Below the pieces are notes generated by a model. That model was not told the DNA's origin, did no database searches, and saw nothing but the letters and a program-made list of their open reading frames with translations. A stretch of DNA of 64,000 bases. Origin: Cymodocea nodosa. Lineage: Eukaryota; Streptophyta; Magnoliopsida; Alismatales; Cymodoceaceae. This document shows, in pieces, positions 11,619-24,511 of this stretch. Both the position numbers and the translations under genes were made by a program. The DNA lies in assembly GCA_036874045.1 (NCBI GenBank), contig CM072343.1, positions 11,304,001 to 11,368,000 of the forward strand. The letters are read 5' to 3'. Every line of letters starts with the position of its first letter. Within the stretch, counting starts at the first letter, position 1.

Positions 11619-13295
11619 ATATTTCTGAACTGTCGGTGAATTGCAGGCTTTAAAATTCCTAAGTAATCGAATTTTCTATTATTTTGGAGAGTTATATTGC
11701 ACGTACCAGATAGTTATGTGTTATTTCTTAGAGTACACATATTGTAACCTTAATGCGTGACTTAAGTGATTGTTTGGTAAGTTATCTGGTAACTATCCGA
11801 AATGTGTTTGAGCATCAGATACTTATAGTTTGCAAGTATCCGAAACATTTGAATTAGTTAAGTTATTTCTTTATTGCCCGTGTTTTTTTTAGTTAAATCA
11901 ATGAAGTAAGTCCATTGAGTTACACTAACTCCATGGATCATTTATTTTCTAATATGCCACTATAGCAGTTGTAGAAACAGGAAATTCAAAGGAAAACCAC
12001 GATTGCATGTATCATGTAGGAATTCACTTGTGGAATGAAGAAGAAATCACCATCGTTGATATGAATGAAGGAAATCCAACTAAACATTTAAGCAGAAGCA
12101 GTTACTACTGAAAGAAATATAAAAGAAGAGGAGAAAGATGAAGAATGATGTGTGTAGAGGTGGAGAACCATGCTAACTACAGGAAGTGTCGGAAGTTCCC
12201 TGAAGCTCCATACCACACCACCAAAATACCAACCATTAGAAATTTGTGAGGATACTTTCCAGATGTCGGGTCGATTCCAAGCCAAACACGGTGATTGACA
12301 ACCACTATGAGGAGTGATCATGTCGCAAGAAAGGAAGCCATTTTCACTAAACACCGACTCATATCTCAAGAGATCGTAAAGCTTCTAGCCTTGGTTTCAG
12401 GTTGATGCTAGTATGCTGAAGAGGAGGTCATCTTACAATTCTTGATTTGCGATTCTATAGGGAGAGGAGGCAAGATTGTAAGTGATTAAGTTTTTAGTGG
12501 TGTAATTGCGTCGCATGTAATGACAAAAGTTTTTACTATCAATAGAGATTTTTACATTTCACATTCCGCTCATCTTTAAGAACATATCAAAACAAAAATA
12601 CCAAAAACAACAAATTATCTATGTTTACATTTAGTATTAAAGTGTTGTATTGTTTGTTTTGCATCGTGATTAATGTTATCATTATCAGTATTATGAATGT
12701 TTTATGTTTGTTTAATTTATAAAATAGAAAATAGTTTTATTATTTACTGAAATTGATTTGTTCTAGATACTTAAAGATTTTAATGGTTACTGTTTGAAAT
12801 ATTTGAATGTTAGTTTTGCTTAATGACAAATCTAATATTAACTAACATTAAAGAGCTTAATTGATGTTATTTACATTCTGTGGAACCACTTAATGGTTGG
12901 CCAAATTCCTTTGTAAATAGCAGTATATAATTGGAAATGTAGGCTCTTGGAGTTAACTTAAGTCCATGAGGTTAGTTCGTTAAGTTAACTATAACTCTAC
13001 GAACTAAGTTCGTTGTGTTAACTATAACTCAATAGAGTGCTTAACTGAACACATATAAACTCCAATATAAAAATTGGAATAGTACACAATTCTTACACAA
13101 TCTCTATGGGATCGACTTGTACTTGCACATAAATACAATATACACTATGCACTTGTAGTTAAAATACAAATTGGACTTAATATCTAATTTATGTGAAAGG
13201 TTGTTTGTTTACTTCTAAAAGAATTTATTAATATAAGCATAAAAATAAATCAAACATGTTCTGATTTAACTTTTCACAAACATCCAAATAGTATT

Positions 13296-13440
13296 CGATT
13301 GCCAAACTTTAAGGGAGATAGGTTAGAAAAATTTACTAAGTGTTAACTCAACGAAGTAAGTTTGTTGAGTTAACCTTAACTCCATGAGGTCAATTATAAA
13401 ATATAAAGTCACTCCATTGAGTTACTTGTAACTCAACGAG
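13296..13440 (+). other. Gag remnant fused to duplicated spacer of unit G
   Basis: About 27 bp of gag (to GAGATAGGTT) are joined directly to a second copy of the unit G spacer, starting AGAAAAATTTACTAAG as at about 3187. This makes a tandem duplication of spacer plus gag start. The spacer is interrupted at 13440 by element H and resumes at 26081. Confidence 0.6.
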
Positions 13441-15587
13441 TGTAAAGTATCAATTTGTGCATTTTATATATGTTAATTCATGCATGTTAAGGATTATAAG
13501 TCATCATTATATATGTTCTTATAAAAGATTACATGAAAATCATATTTTTAGACATATGCATGAATTAGGGATTAAATAGTTGATAATGTACAAATTTATC
13601 CTTTATCAATTAAACACCTAGTCAATAGCCCTTGTATTAGACATAATTCTTATAATTCTTCAATGTATGACTTTATATACATTGTATGATTGCCAAATCA
13701 CTTAAATATGTTGTTAAACTAAAGAACTTTAAGTAATTCATGTATGTACATGTGAAAAAGTTGTAGACCAAAACCTTCCTAATTTGGCAACTTTCCATAT
13801 ATGGCAACTCATGCATGCATGTATACTATATTTGCATCATATGATTTATATTCAATGTATATGTGCATCCAACTTGGTTTTGAGTTTTATAGGTCAATAA
13901 ATCATGAAATCAAGGTGGATTAAAGAGGAAAAAACGTGGGCCATTGGATGCAACTTATTGGAGCCCAAGCAACAAAAGCCTAGAGTATTTAAAGTGTTTG
14001 ACCACTCAATTCTAGGCTATCTCCTCCTCTTCCAACACATTGCAGCCGGCGATTCCAGCCATTCTAGCATCTTCATTCGGAAAGTCCCATCTTCCCCTTG
14101 ATCTTGAACAAGCTCCCTTCAAGAATGGTGAGCTTTGGCATCTTCCACTCCTCCTAGAAGACACCTCTTCAATTTAGATGGCCATACGTTAGGATCTCCT
14201 TGGGCGTTCATCTTGGTGGATTGGGAGGCTTGTGTGACTGATTTGGAGTGGAGCAAAAGGTTAGGATCTTCAAGGTTGAGTCATCGGAAGCACCATTCTT
14301 AGATGTGGAAGCCAAAGTTGTGGGTCTTGGAGGCAAGATCTTGAGGACGTGCACCACTCTTCTTCAAGGCAACCTTAGAAGCTTCACTTGGACGTGCTAC
14401 AGGTGGTGACAGCCTTGTGGAGCATCGATTTCAAGGACTTTGGGGAGTCATTGCTTGAAGAAACGTGGAGGATTAAAAGGTATGATGGAAAGGAGAGATC
14501 CTCATACTAGTTTTCATATTTTACAATTTTATATGTATGAGTATAGTTTGAGTATGTGGAAGAACGAAATTCTATGCATAAATCTTTGTTTCAAATGTTC
14601 TATATTAAAGATCACATATTGTTTTGACGTTAATTGATATCAGGATTGAGTTCATATTATATGTTTAGTGTGAATGAATGTGATGATGTAAATTGTGAAG
14701 GCAGTTTTCCGTTCTTAGATGGCCAGATTATTAGTAGTTTTTCTTCAAATTGTATCTACTTGTTCGTCATCTATAAATTCTGTTTTTCGTTTCATTTTGT
14801 AAATATAATGAATGTAGAATAAGTTTACAAAGTTTTAGAATTTTTTAGAATGCTTTCCAAAGCTTTTCGATTTTATTTTGTGAAGGTATTAGCGGTTTTG
14901 AGTCTCTGTTGAGTGCTAGTTTTGAGCTCGACGCCTGTGCTGTGCTTGCATCGTGTATTTTGTAAAATTTAGTTCTGTAAATTTTCCTTGTTAGTGTAAC
15001 GGATCTACTTTGAAGGCGCACTTATTTCATAGCATTTCATGAAGATTTGACAGAGATTTGATTTTCGAACCGAAGTTGCATTTTTGGAAAGTTTCCATAA
15101 CCGTCTGCGTCCCTTTCTTAAATAAGATATTTCCAGCATTTTAATTTGTGTTAATCCACGAAATCACTGCCATTTGGAAGATATTCCGAGGATCATTCCA
15201 ACCGTTATTTATTCTGGATTTTTAAACATTCAAGTTGGAAGTTATTGGATTTAAAATTCAAGCATAAATTATGTGATTTCCGGATTAATACTCATTGATT
15301 TCTTAAATATCTTATCATAACTAATTGGATTTTGGGGTAATCTTATAAACCTTAATTGTGCTACGAATTTTGTATATTAATATTAAGTAATTAGAGTTTA
15401 ATTATGAATTAGTTTAATGTGGATATTTAATCGGATAATCATTTTAATAAAATTATTTAAGACAAACTCCTTGTGGATTCGACCCGTACTTGCACATGCT
15501 CATTACAATGTGCACCGTGCGCTTGCGGTTATAAATGTAAAATTTGCACTTTTGCCATTATTTTAATAACACATAAAAGTGTTTACA
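13441..15587 (+). repeat. 5' LTR of element H
   Basis: The 2,147-bp LTR starts TGTAAAGTATC and ends GTTTACA. The 3' part matches 24512-26080 at roughly 95% or better by eye and also matches the minus-strand LTR at 51535-53346. Its end carries the gypsy U5 phrase 'GACCCGTACTTGCACATGC'. Small ORFs of 62-65 codons at 13904, 14440 and 14634 recur in the other LTR copies only because the LTR is repeated. Confidence 0.9.
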
Positions 15588-15593
15588 AGTTTT

Positions 15594-15612
15594 TGGCGCC
15601 ATTGCCGGGGAG
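15594..15612 (+). other. Primer-binding site, tRNA-Asp type
   Basis: TGGCGCCATTGCCGGGGAG begins 6 bases after the LTR end. It is complementary to the 3' end of plant tRNA-Asp apart from the central positions, as known for Athila-group elements. Confidence 0.85.
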
Positions 15613-17034
15613 TTTTGGTGCTTTAAAATGATTTATTAGATGATTTGCAAGATTTAATATCCTTTAAATTGTTTTAGTTTTATTTGTTTTCTTGTTGAGA
15701 TTGTTATTTTTCTTTGTTTGTTTGCAAAGAAATGGATACATGGATTGGCCGTTCTATGTGTTCAATTCTTTGTTATCTTAATTGCTTGTTACATGTTTAA
15801 TTCAAGTTTATGATTTGGTAACAAGTAGCTTAATGGAGTAATGATAATCTTTGTGTACAAATTATTAAGACATAATCTGTCTGTCTGTAAATTTAAATTT
15901 TTTGATGTGCACGAGATTAGAACTCATTTTTATGATATTTTTCCAGAAATACTCGGTTTCTGAGATTTCTTTTGAATAGTTATGCATAAAATTCTGAATT
16001 GTATGTTAAAAGATAAAAATCTTTGAAGACAGGGATATTCTGTAGATTTCTGAACAGTTTTCTTCTGATGATTTTTTGAAAAAACAAATCTATATATTTG
16101 AGTATTAAAAATTTAATTTAGTAATTTTTTTTCAGAAACTAGAGGAAATTATCTTTCCAACAAATATTTACATGTATCATTTTGATTTATGTAAATTTCT
16201 ATGTGATTTTTCTAAATTAAGGTGGTAAGTTGTTAATTTTGGGTTAAACAACTTGTTGAGTTAGCTAACTCAACGAGTTGTCTCTATCCTGAACTCGTTA
16301 ACTTAACGAGTTGGTCCTTCATAGAACTCGTTTAGTTAGCTAACTCAACGAGTTACTGTATCTAATTTTTTGGTGTAGAATAGGTTTATCATGTACTCTT
16401 ATATTTGAAACTGCAGTTGTATGTTTGAATAAAAATTATTTTTGAAAATTTCCTATGAAACTACAGTAGTTTATCTTTCAAAAAAGATATTATATGTTAT
16501 ATTTGGATTTGTATACATTTCTGGAGAATTTTTCTAAGATGATATGTTCTGCAGATTACGAATTCTGGGTTATCTGAGTTTCACATGATTTTGACAACAC
16601 TTCATTTTTGGGAATTTTTGTCTTTGATTTTTCTTAGAAACTAGAAGTAATTAACTTTTAGAAGAGTATTTATTTGTGAATTTACATGCTATATGAGTTT
16701 ATGTAGAAAACTTTTAAGCCAAGGTAGTACAGTTTAGTTTCAGAAATTCCATGACTACCTGCTTTAGATGAAACTCAGATTATATACAATGTTTGCGAGA
16801 TATATGCTTTGATGTTTGTATCTAGAATTTAGTGGCATGATAATAGAATTGTCACTGAATGAATCTACAAAAAATTAAGTTTCAAGTAAAAGAAAAAATA
16901 ATTGTTTATCAATTTCTCTATTATGTTGCAGATTTGCTTAAATCACTTGAAGATTGTGCTTGATTGAATACATTCGGTTTGTTCATTTAGTTGAAAATTT
17001 GCATGCCATTCTAGATAAATATTTAATTTAGAAT
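15613..17034 (+). promoter_or_regulatory. Long leader of H containing three consecutive palindromes
   Basis: There is no ORF in these 1.4 kb. Three palindromes sit at 16250-16279, 16292-16312 and 16325-16354. The first contains a perfect 20-bp palindrome at 16255-16274 and extends to 30 bp with one G-U-compatible position. The second has perfect 10-base arms around one base. The third is 30 bp with one mismatch. In RNA they would form three stem-loops near the 5' end of the genome, where packaging or dimerisation signals usually lie. Role is inferred only. Confidence 0.6.
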
Positions 17035-20000
17035 ATGGATGAATTTAGTTTTGATTTGACACCTACATGTTCCAAATGCAAATTGAATAATCACGTTGAT
17101 GTTGATTGCCCATTTTATATGCTAAATAGCAATGTAGGTGCATGTTCTAGTTCAAATGTTAGCCTATCTATGCCAAATTTAAATTATAATGTTGATGCTT
17201 ATGACACTAGTAGCTATAGTTGTGAAATTAAAATGGAAAAGCCTATAGGAAATATTCCCTATGTTGAATCTTCAGTTAACTTAACTAAGGCAATTGCTGA
17301 ACTTAACACTTCTATGGATTTATTAAACTTAGCAAAAGCCTCTAGTGCCCCCATTAACATAGATGGTTATGAAAACATAGATTTAAGATCAACATCCTTG
17401 GTTGAGGATGAATCAATTGAAACTTATGTTGCTTTAAGGTCTAGGAGAGAGGTGAGCATTCCTGAAAAGGAAACTCCTTCTCTTGTACCGATGAGTGTTC
17501 CTACAGATGATTTAGGTTCATCCAATCAACTAAATAAAGAATCTGAAAATGAAATTTTATTGGGTGATAAAAAGGGTAAAGGTAAGTTATCCGAGGTAAG
17601 TATCCCTTTAGAAAGTCAACCAGCCCCTTTTTCCCATAGATTAAGAACTCCACATAAGGATATTGATCAGAATATTAAGATGAGAGAAATCTTTGAATAG
17701 GTTAGTATTAACATTCCATTACTAGATGCAATAGAGCAAATACCTGCCTATGCTAAGTTTTTAAAGGAATTATGTACAAAGAAACGAGCTAGGAAGACAC
17801 CTATGAAAGTGTGCTTAGCTAAATCCGTTAGTGCCTATTTCTGTCAAGACTTGCCTAAGAAGTTTAGTGATCCAGGTACTCCAACCATCTCTTGTACAAT
17901 TGGAGATACCTATTTTGATAGAGCATTGATAGATTTAGGAGCAGGAGTAAATGTTATGTCATCTGGTGTTTATGTGAACCTAGGACTTAATGGTATTCAA
18001 CTCACTAAGGTTCTCATTCAACTAGTTGACCATTCTTTTAGAACTCCCTTAGGAGTTGTTGAGAACATATTGATTAAGATTAAAGATTTTGTCTATCCCA
18101 TAGACTTTATTGTCTTAGAAAATCAACCTTCACCTGGTAGAAAGCAGGATGTGCCCCTTATTTTAGGAAGACCCTTCCTAGCCACAGTAGATGCATATAT
18201 AGGATGTAGAGATGGGTCTATGCAAATAACATATGGTGATGCTAAGGTTGATTTAAATATTTTTAAATCTCACCCAGACGTTAAAATTTTAGATAATGAA
18301 AATTTTAATGTGAGCTTATTAAGCATTATGGATGAAGGTGAGGGGGTAGAAAATTATAGTTTATCCGAAGATGAAGATTATCCACCTATAGAATATGAGG
18401 TTGATCTAGCACATATCCATGACTTAGATGATGACATTGGTGAGAGTGATAATATTTTTGAATTAAATTACATAGAGCCTTTAGAAAGAGATTTAGGAGA
18501 GATTAAGAAACCATCTATTGTAGAACCACCTTCTCTTGAACTAAAACCCTTGCCTCAAGACCTTAAGTATGCCTATTTGGGAAAAGAGAACACCTTGCCA
18601 GTTATTTTGTCTTCCCATCTTTCTAGAGAACAAGAAGAGAAGTTGTTGGTAATTTTAAAAGAACATAAGGAGGCCATTGGTTGGATCATGGCCGACATCA
18701 AAGGAATTGACCCTAGTTTATGTCATCATAGAATTCATTTGAATAATGATATTACACCTTCTAGGGACCTACAGAGAAGATTAAACCCAAACATAAAAGA
18801 TGTGGTTAGAAAAGAAATTATTAAGTGGCTAGATCATGACATCATTTATCCTATTTCTGATAGTCCTTGGGTTAGCCTTGTTCAGGTTGTCCCAAAGAAA
18901 TCTGGTATTACAGTTGTAGAAAATAGCAATCATGAACTAGTCCCTACTAGAGTGCAAACAGGATGGCGAGTGTGTATTGATTATAGAAAACTAAATACCG
19001 CCACTAGGAAAGACCATTTTCCCTTGCCTTTTATGGATCAAATGTTAGAGAAGTTAGCTGGGCAAGAATATTATTGTTTCCTAGATGATTATTTTGGATA
19101 TAACCAAATTCCTGTAGCACCTTGTGACCAAGAGAAAACTACATTCACATGTCCTTTTGGTACTTTTGCATTTCGACGCATGCCCTTTGGTTTGTGTAAT
19201 GCTCCTACAACTTTTCAAAGGGACTAGAATCTTTTCGGACATGATTGATAACTTCTTAGAGATTTTTATGGATGATTTCTCTATGTCAGGTTCTTCCTTT
19301 GATGTGTGTCTTAAGAATTTAGAATTGGTTTTAAAAAGATGTATAGAGAAAATTTTGGTTTTAAATTGGGAGAAATGCCACTTCATGGTGCAACATGGAA
19401 TTGTGTTGGGCAATGTTGTTTCTAAGAATAGGTTGGAAGTAGATAAAGCCGAAGTAGACATGATAGCCAACCTACCACCCCCTAAATCTATTAAGGATAT
19501 AAGAGCTTTTTTGGGTCATGCTAGGTTCTATAGACGATTTATTAAGGATTTTAGTAAGATTGCCCATCCTTTAACTAGTTTATTATCAAAGGATCATAAG
19601 TTTGAATTCTCTAGAGAATGTCAAGATGCCTTTGATAAGCTTAAGGGAGTTCTCACCTCAGCCCCTATTATGTATCCACCTGATTGGTCTCAACCATTCG
19701 AGTTGATGTGCGATGCATCAGATTATGCAATTGGTGCTGTGTTGGGGCAAAGAATTGATAAATTACCTAGGGTAATCTATTATGCTACTAAAACTCTTAA
19801 TGCAGCCCAATTGAACTATACAGTTACAAAGAAAGAATTTTTAGCTATAATTTTTGCTCTTGAGAAGTTTAGATCATATTTATTAGGCTCTAAGGTTATC
19901 ATTTTCACTGATCATTCTGCCATTAAATATTTATTAGCTAAAAAAGATGCTAAGGCTAGATTAGTTAGATGGATTCTTCTCTTGCAAGAATTTGATATTA

Positions 20001-21436
20001 AGATAAAAGATAAGAAAGGATGTGAGAACGTAGTTGCCGACCACTTGTCTCGTATTGTCACGCCTCAAGGGGAGTTACGCATTGATGAATCATTTCCTGA
20101 TGAGCAGTTGATGGCTATAACTCCAATCCCTTGGTTTGTAGATATTGTGAATTATCTTGTGACAAAACGACTACCTGGCAATTGGTCAAGGCAAGATATT
20201 AAGAGATTTTTAGCTAGGGTCAAAGAATTTTATTGGGATGACCCCTATCTTTATAAGTTAGGCCCTGATTTGATTTTGAGGAGATGCATCCCAAATATGG
20301 AAATTCATAGTGTGCTATCTTTTTGTCATGACCAACCTGCTGGTGGTTATCTTAACCCTATTAAGACTACAACTAAATTTCTTCAATGTGGTTTTTTCTG
20401 GCCCACATTGTATAAAGATGCATACTTCTATGTTAAGAATTGTAGAGATTGTCAAAAAGTGGGAAGATTGACTAGAAGAAATATGATGCCGCTTACACCA
20501 ATTATTGAAGTTGAAGTATTTGACGTGTGGGGTATTGATTTGATGGGACCCTTCCCTAATTTTGGAGGTTATTTGTATATTCTGTTAGCTATTGATTATG
20601 TGTCCAAATGGGTTGAAGTTATTCCCACACGTACTTGTGATTCTAAGGTAGTAATAAATTTTATTAAGAGCAACATTTTTGCTAGATTTGGTATTCCTAG
20701 TGAAATCATTAGTGATAGGGGAACACACTTTAATAATAGAAGTTTTGAAGTATTAATGAAAAAATTTGGAGTAAACCATAAAATGACAACCCCCTATCAC
20801 CCACAAATCAATGGACAAGTAGAAAATGCCAATAAGCAAATTAAGCAAATTTTGGAAAAGATAGTTGGAAAGACAAGAAAAGATTGGGCAGAAAAGTTAG
20901 ATGAGGCATTATGGGCTTATCGGACTACTTTTAAGTCTGTTTTAAATATGTCTCCATATAGAGTAGTGTTTGGAAAGACATGTCATTTACCAGTAGAGCT
21001 TGAGCATAAGGCAAGATGGACTATTCAAAGACTCAACTTAGATTTAAAGGTTGCTAGTAAGAAAAGAAATTTTCAATTGACTGAATTAGAAGAAATACGG
21101 AGAGAGGCATATGAGAATTCACGGATAGCTAAAGAAAAGAGTAAAGTATTTCATGATAGCAAGCTCTTCCGTAAGAATTTTGAAGTAGGGCAGCAGGTAT
21201 TGTTGTATAATTCTAGACTACATCTATTTCCTGGTAAGTTAAGATCATGGTGGATAGGACCTTTTGTGGTAAAAAGTGCATTTCCTCATGGAGCAGTGGA
21301 GATTGAAAACCCTAAGAGTGGGGAAGTTTCTAAGGTCAATGGCCACCGTTTAAAACCTTTCTTGCAGCAAAGATTATTTGGCCATGGAGAGAATATTGTT
21401 TTAATCGATGCTGTCTATGTTGAATCTGATAATTAG
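17035..21436 (+). pseudogene. pol: Pol polyprotein of H: CCHC, linker, protease, RT, RNase H, integrase
   Basis: From the ATG at 17035 the frame opens with a CCHC knuckle (C-x2-C-x4-H-x4-C, residues about 11-24), then an acidic linker with an ALRSRR motif like the gag-pol joint of Athila. Protease shows DLGAGVN near 17932. RT contains RVCIDYRKLN and, after a frameshift, FMDD near 19267. RNase H follows (about 19690-20050), then the integrase zinc region (about 20310-20460), whose second His looks changed to Tyr, and the DDE core (Asp about 20535, Asp about 20711, Glu about 20821). A TAG at 17698 and a frameshift near 19220 break it. In RT the usual FLDGYSGY reads FLDDYFGY, a likely inactivating change. 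Confidence 0.92.
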
Positions 21437-21638
21437 TGCTCTTTTGTTTTTCTTTTTATTAGTTTTAGATGTAATTACTCTTATTTCTTTGTGTTGATTT
21501 TGTCATTATGTACATCTTGTTTTTCAATTATGTACTTACCCATCTAACATGCAGGTGTTGGGATCAAAGACTATTCCACTGTAAGTGTCATTTGTACCTT
21601 TTTCTATAAAAATATTTCTTTTGTGATATTGTTAGTGT
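21437..21638 (+). promoter_or_regulatory. Pol-gag gap with acceptor-like site
   Basis: The gap is T-rich and includes a pyrimidine-rich stretch ending in CATGCAGGTG near 21550, which resembles a 3' splice site. In Athila-group elements a downstream ORF after pol is thought to be expressed from a spliced RNA. Its use here is inference. Confidence 0.3.
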
Positions 21639-22996
21639 ATGCAATCTTCTAAGTGGGTGAGAGATAGTGCATCTAGGTTAATTGGACAACCCCCTTTAGA
21701 AGAAGAAGTTAGTGTGTTAGAAGAGCCTGTAAGGATGGGAGACCAAGGTATAAACCAACATTACTTTCTCTTGAGGACATCTGCTATCCTCAAATACATG
21801 ATCATCCCTCTTGTCTTGTATTGCCACAAGTAGATGGACATAAATTTCAATTGCATATGAATTATGTCAATCAGTTGCTTAGATTTCATGGACTAGATAA
21901 GGAAGATGCATATGCATTTCTGAATGACTTTAATGATGTTTACAACATGATTAATCCACCTGAAGTGCCTGTTGATGTAATAAAGTTGAGATTTATTCCT
22001 TTCGCTCTTCAAGATGATGCAAAGCTATGGTTGAACACCCTTCCTATTAATTCCATTTGTATTTGGACTGATTTTTGTGCTGTCTTTATTAAGAAATTTC
22101 ATCCTTTGCATAAGACCATTCAAGCTAAGAATGCTATTCTAAACATCTGCTAGCAAACCAATGAACCTTTTTGGAAATATTTTGAACGTTTCAATAGACT
22201 AGTGGCAAGATGTCCTAATCATGGTCTACCTAAATCAAGACAGTGTCAAGTAATCTATGAAGGATTGGATTATCAAACCAAGTTGATGTTAGAATCTGTA
22301 TGTCCTGGACGATTCATGAGATTAGATGAAGTCAGTGCATGGGATAGACTTGTGGACCTTGCTGAGAGAACAATGGAAATGGAAAGTTCATCAGATAGAA
22401 CATTTGACAGAACTTTGGCAAGGGGAATGCACATAGTAGACCCCATGGTAGGCATGGAAGTTAGGATGTCGTCCATGGTTAAAAAAGTAGAAGATCTGAT
22501 TATAAGTTAACAAAAGGGAAAAGATAAAGTGATTGAAGTCAAGTGTATAGCATGTGGAATTCTTGGGCACATCATGGAAGAATGCCCTGCAATGCAAGGA
22601 CAATAGTTTGAGGAAGTCAATGCCATTGGTATGGGACAAAGGTCATTCTAACCGTCATCACACTATACCCCAGGATGGAGAAACCATCCCAATTTTTCGT
22701 GGCGACAACTGGAAGCACCTAGAAACCGTACTAAGCATCATGGACCCACTCAGCCAAATTTAAGTAATAGAATGTCTGCTTTGGAGAAAAGATTTACTGA
22801 AATGGAGAAAGGGATTCAATCCCTAATTCAAGTTAGCGGACAAGTAAATCCCATTTTAGCTAGCCATGATCAAATCATTGAGGGATTAGAAGCAAAGTTT
22901 GATAGGTTGTCTACTTCATCTAGAGGTAGAGCACAAGGAGAATTACCAAGTAACACTGTACCAAATCCCCGCTTGGCAGGTGTGCATTTGGCATAG
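21639..22996 (+). pseudogene. gag: Athila-type gag of H, located 3' of pol
   Basis: A retrotransposon gag capsid domain runs from about 21760 to 22490 (LRFIPFALQDDAKLWL, then CPNHGLPKSRQCQVIYEGL). A CCHC knuckle CIACGILGHIMEEC lies near 22550, a PGWRNHPNFSW motif near 22670, and a coiled coil from 22772 to a C-terminal VPNPR near 22970. This is the complete domain order of a gag. It is broken by a frameshift near 21765, stops at 22151 and 22508, and small shifts near 22620. The first lies where a related gag has Gln, so it looks like CAG to TAG. It occupies the place where env is usually found. The gag of unit G (26581, 48827) is its relative. Confidence 0.85.
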
Positions 22997-24511
22997 GGAG
23001 AGACTTCAGGAACTAACCCTTCACCATCTACATGAGTAGATATATATAAAAACAAAAAAACAAAAACAATTTTTTTTTTTGTTAATATTTTTATTCTTAA
23101 TCACATGCTATAGTTCTGTTTATATAAATTTCTTTTCTATTTTGATATGTTTGTTAGTTTTGTAGTTATTATTTTCCTTCATCAAGCAAGGTACGCACTT
23201 TTCACCTTATTTCTGTATGATGCATTTGAATGATACATGTATTGAACATTATTTCTTCAGCATACTACTCAATCTCCATTGTATGTTTTAGGAATAATAC
23301 AATTTAAATTTACACATGTGCATATGGATTACATGCTAGGTATGGGGGTGTAATCTGTCCTTGCTTGTCATAGTTTGTTTCTTCTATTTTTGTCGTCTTC
23401 ATGCTTTTTGTCTTATTGCCTAAATACTTTCTTTTACATTGGGGACAATGCAAGATTTAGGTATGGGGGGGAGACATTTGACGACAGTTTTTTTTTCCGA
23501 TTTTGTACTTTTTCTTGTTTATTTTGTTTTATAAATAATCATATGCCCTAATGGATAGAGTTCTTTTAGGTATAATTGAGACCTAAAAGTGAATCCTTTA
23601 GGAAAGAAACCTTGAACCTTAAGGGGAGGAGAAGAATAAAATTCAAAACCATCCATATTTTTGAGCTTATATGTAATATTGCACTTACATGAGGCCTTGA
23701 CTAGGAAGGAACCACTCCTCTTGAAGGGAAACTTAGGTAAAAACTTAGGAATATACCTTGGGTTTGTCCTATGAGAAGGGTAGAATAAAACGGCTAAGGT
23801 AAAATTGCCCATTCCTACACAATGATGTGGGAGGCACTCTTAAGTGTAGAGGGCTAGGGAGAGAGAAAAAAAAAAAAAACAAGAAAAAAGAAAAAAAAAA
23901 GAAAAAAGAAAAAGAAAAGAAAAAGTAGAAGAGAGATTGATTACTTGTTCTTACAAAAGCTACTGAGTAACCGGTCAACTTTCCCCTAAGTAAGGGATTG
24001 TGGTTGCGTAAAAAGGTGCTCGAGTAGGAGGTAATAAAAAAGAGAGAAAAAAAAAGAGAGTCAAAATAAAAGGATAATGGACTCAAGGATAGACCTTGGG
24101 ATTACCTAAGTAACTTGGAGGGAGTTGAGTAGGTTATTTCTTAGTCTTGGCCAATTTCACATACACCTATTTATATAGTACTTTACTTTCTTAGGATGGA
24201 AATTGAATGATTATTTGAATCCAATCTAGAAAGGTGAGAGGTGATTGAATAAAGGTGAAGCTAATAGGTCAAGACTACTTAAGAGCAACTTTATCCATGT
24301 TTAGGAAACCAAGAGCATATTTTTGTTGTTTTTATCTTTTAATTGTGTTGTTTTATGTTATGTTTTGGATTTTGTGGGTATATCCGCTGAAAACCCTCTA
24401 GAGACACAACTCCACCACTAGGGTGACCTAGGGGTTTAAAGGCTTGCTACACATGCTAAGTGTAGTCGTGATCCCTACGAAAGTGGCCTAGGTTAGTTTT
24501 ATTTTTGTTAC
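22997..24511 (+). other. 3' untranslated region of H
   Basis: No gene is visible. A GGGGACAATGCAAGATTTAGG block and the G-rich tract GTATGGGGGGGAGA lie at about 23438-23475, a familiar landmark after the last ORF of Athila-group elements. An A-rich purine run sits at about 23866-23935. The expected polypurine tract next to the LTR is missing because the LTR start is deleted. Confidence 0.55.

Larger units (their letters stand above)
3963..13290 (+). mobile_element. Solo LTR of a Tat-like gypsy family (family F), itself interrupted
   Basis: The LTR starts TGTTTAGAATG at 3963, stops at 4128, and resumes at 11624 after a nested insertion. It runs to about 13290, giving roughly 1.8 kb of own sequence. 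The same family occurs at 44280-46398 and in pieces at 50945-54120. The direct repeat GTATT flanks it (3958-3962 and 13291-13295), and the interrupted gag joins across it, so it inserted into the gag of unit G. A TATA-like ATATAAAAG lies near 12117, and the end carries the 'TACTTGCACATAAATACAAT' type of gypsy U5 sequence. The right edge is uncertain by a few bases because the copies end differently after TTTCACA. Confidence 0.75.

Noticed and set aside
13904..14822. Small ORFs of 62-65 codons repeated in the H LTRs (also 24934-25406 and 52469-52666)
   Set aside because: They recur because the LTR is repeated, show no domain, and differ at ends. Not supported as genes.
23866..23935. A-rich run taken as the poly(A) tail of a LINE or processed pseudogene
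   Set aside because: It lies inside the 3' UTR of H, is mixed with G, and has no LINE ORF or target duplication.
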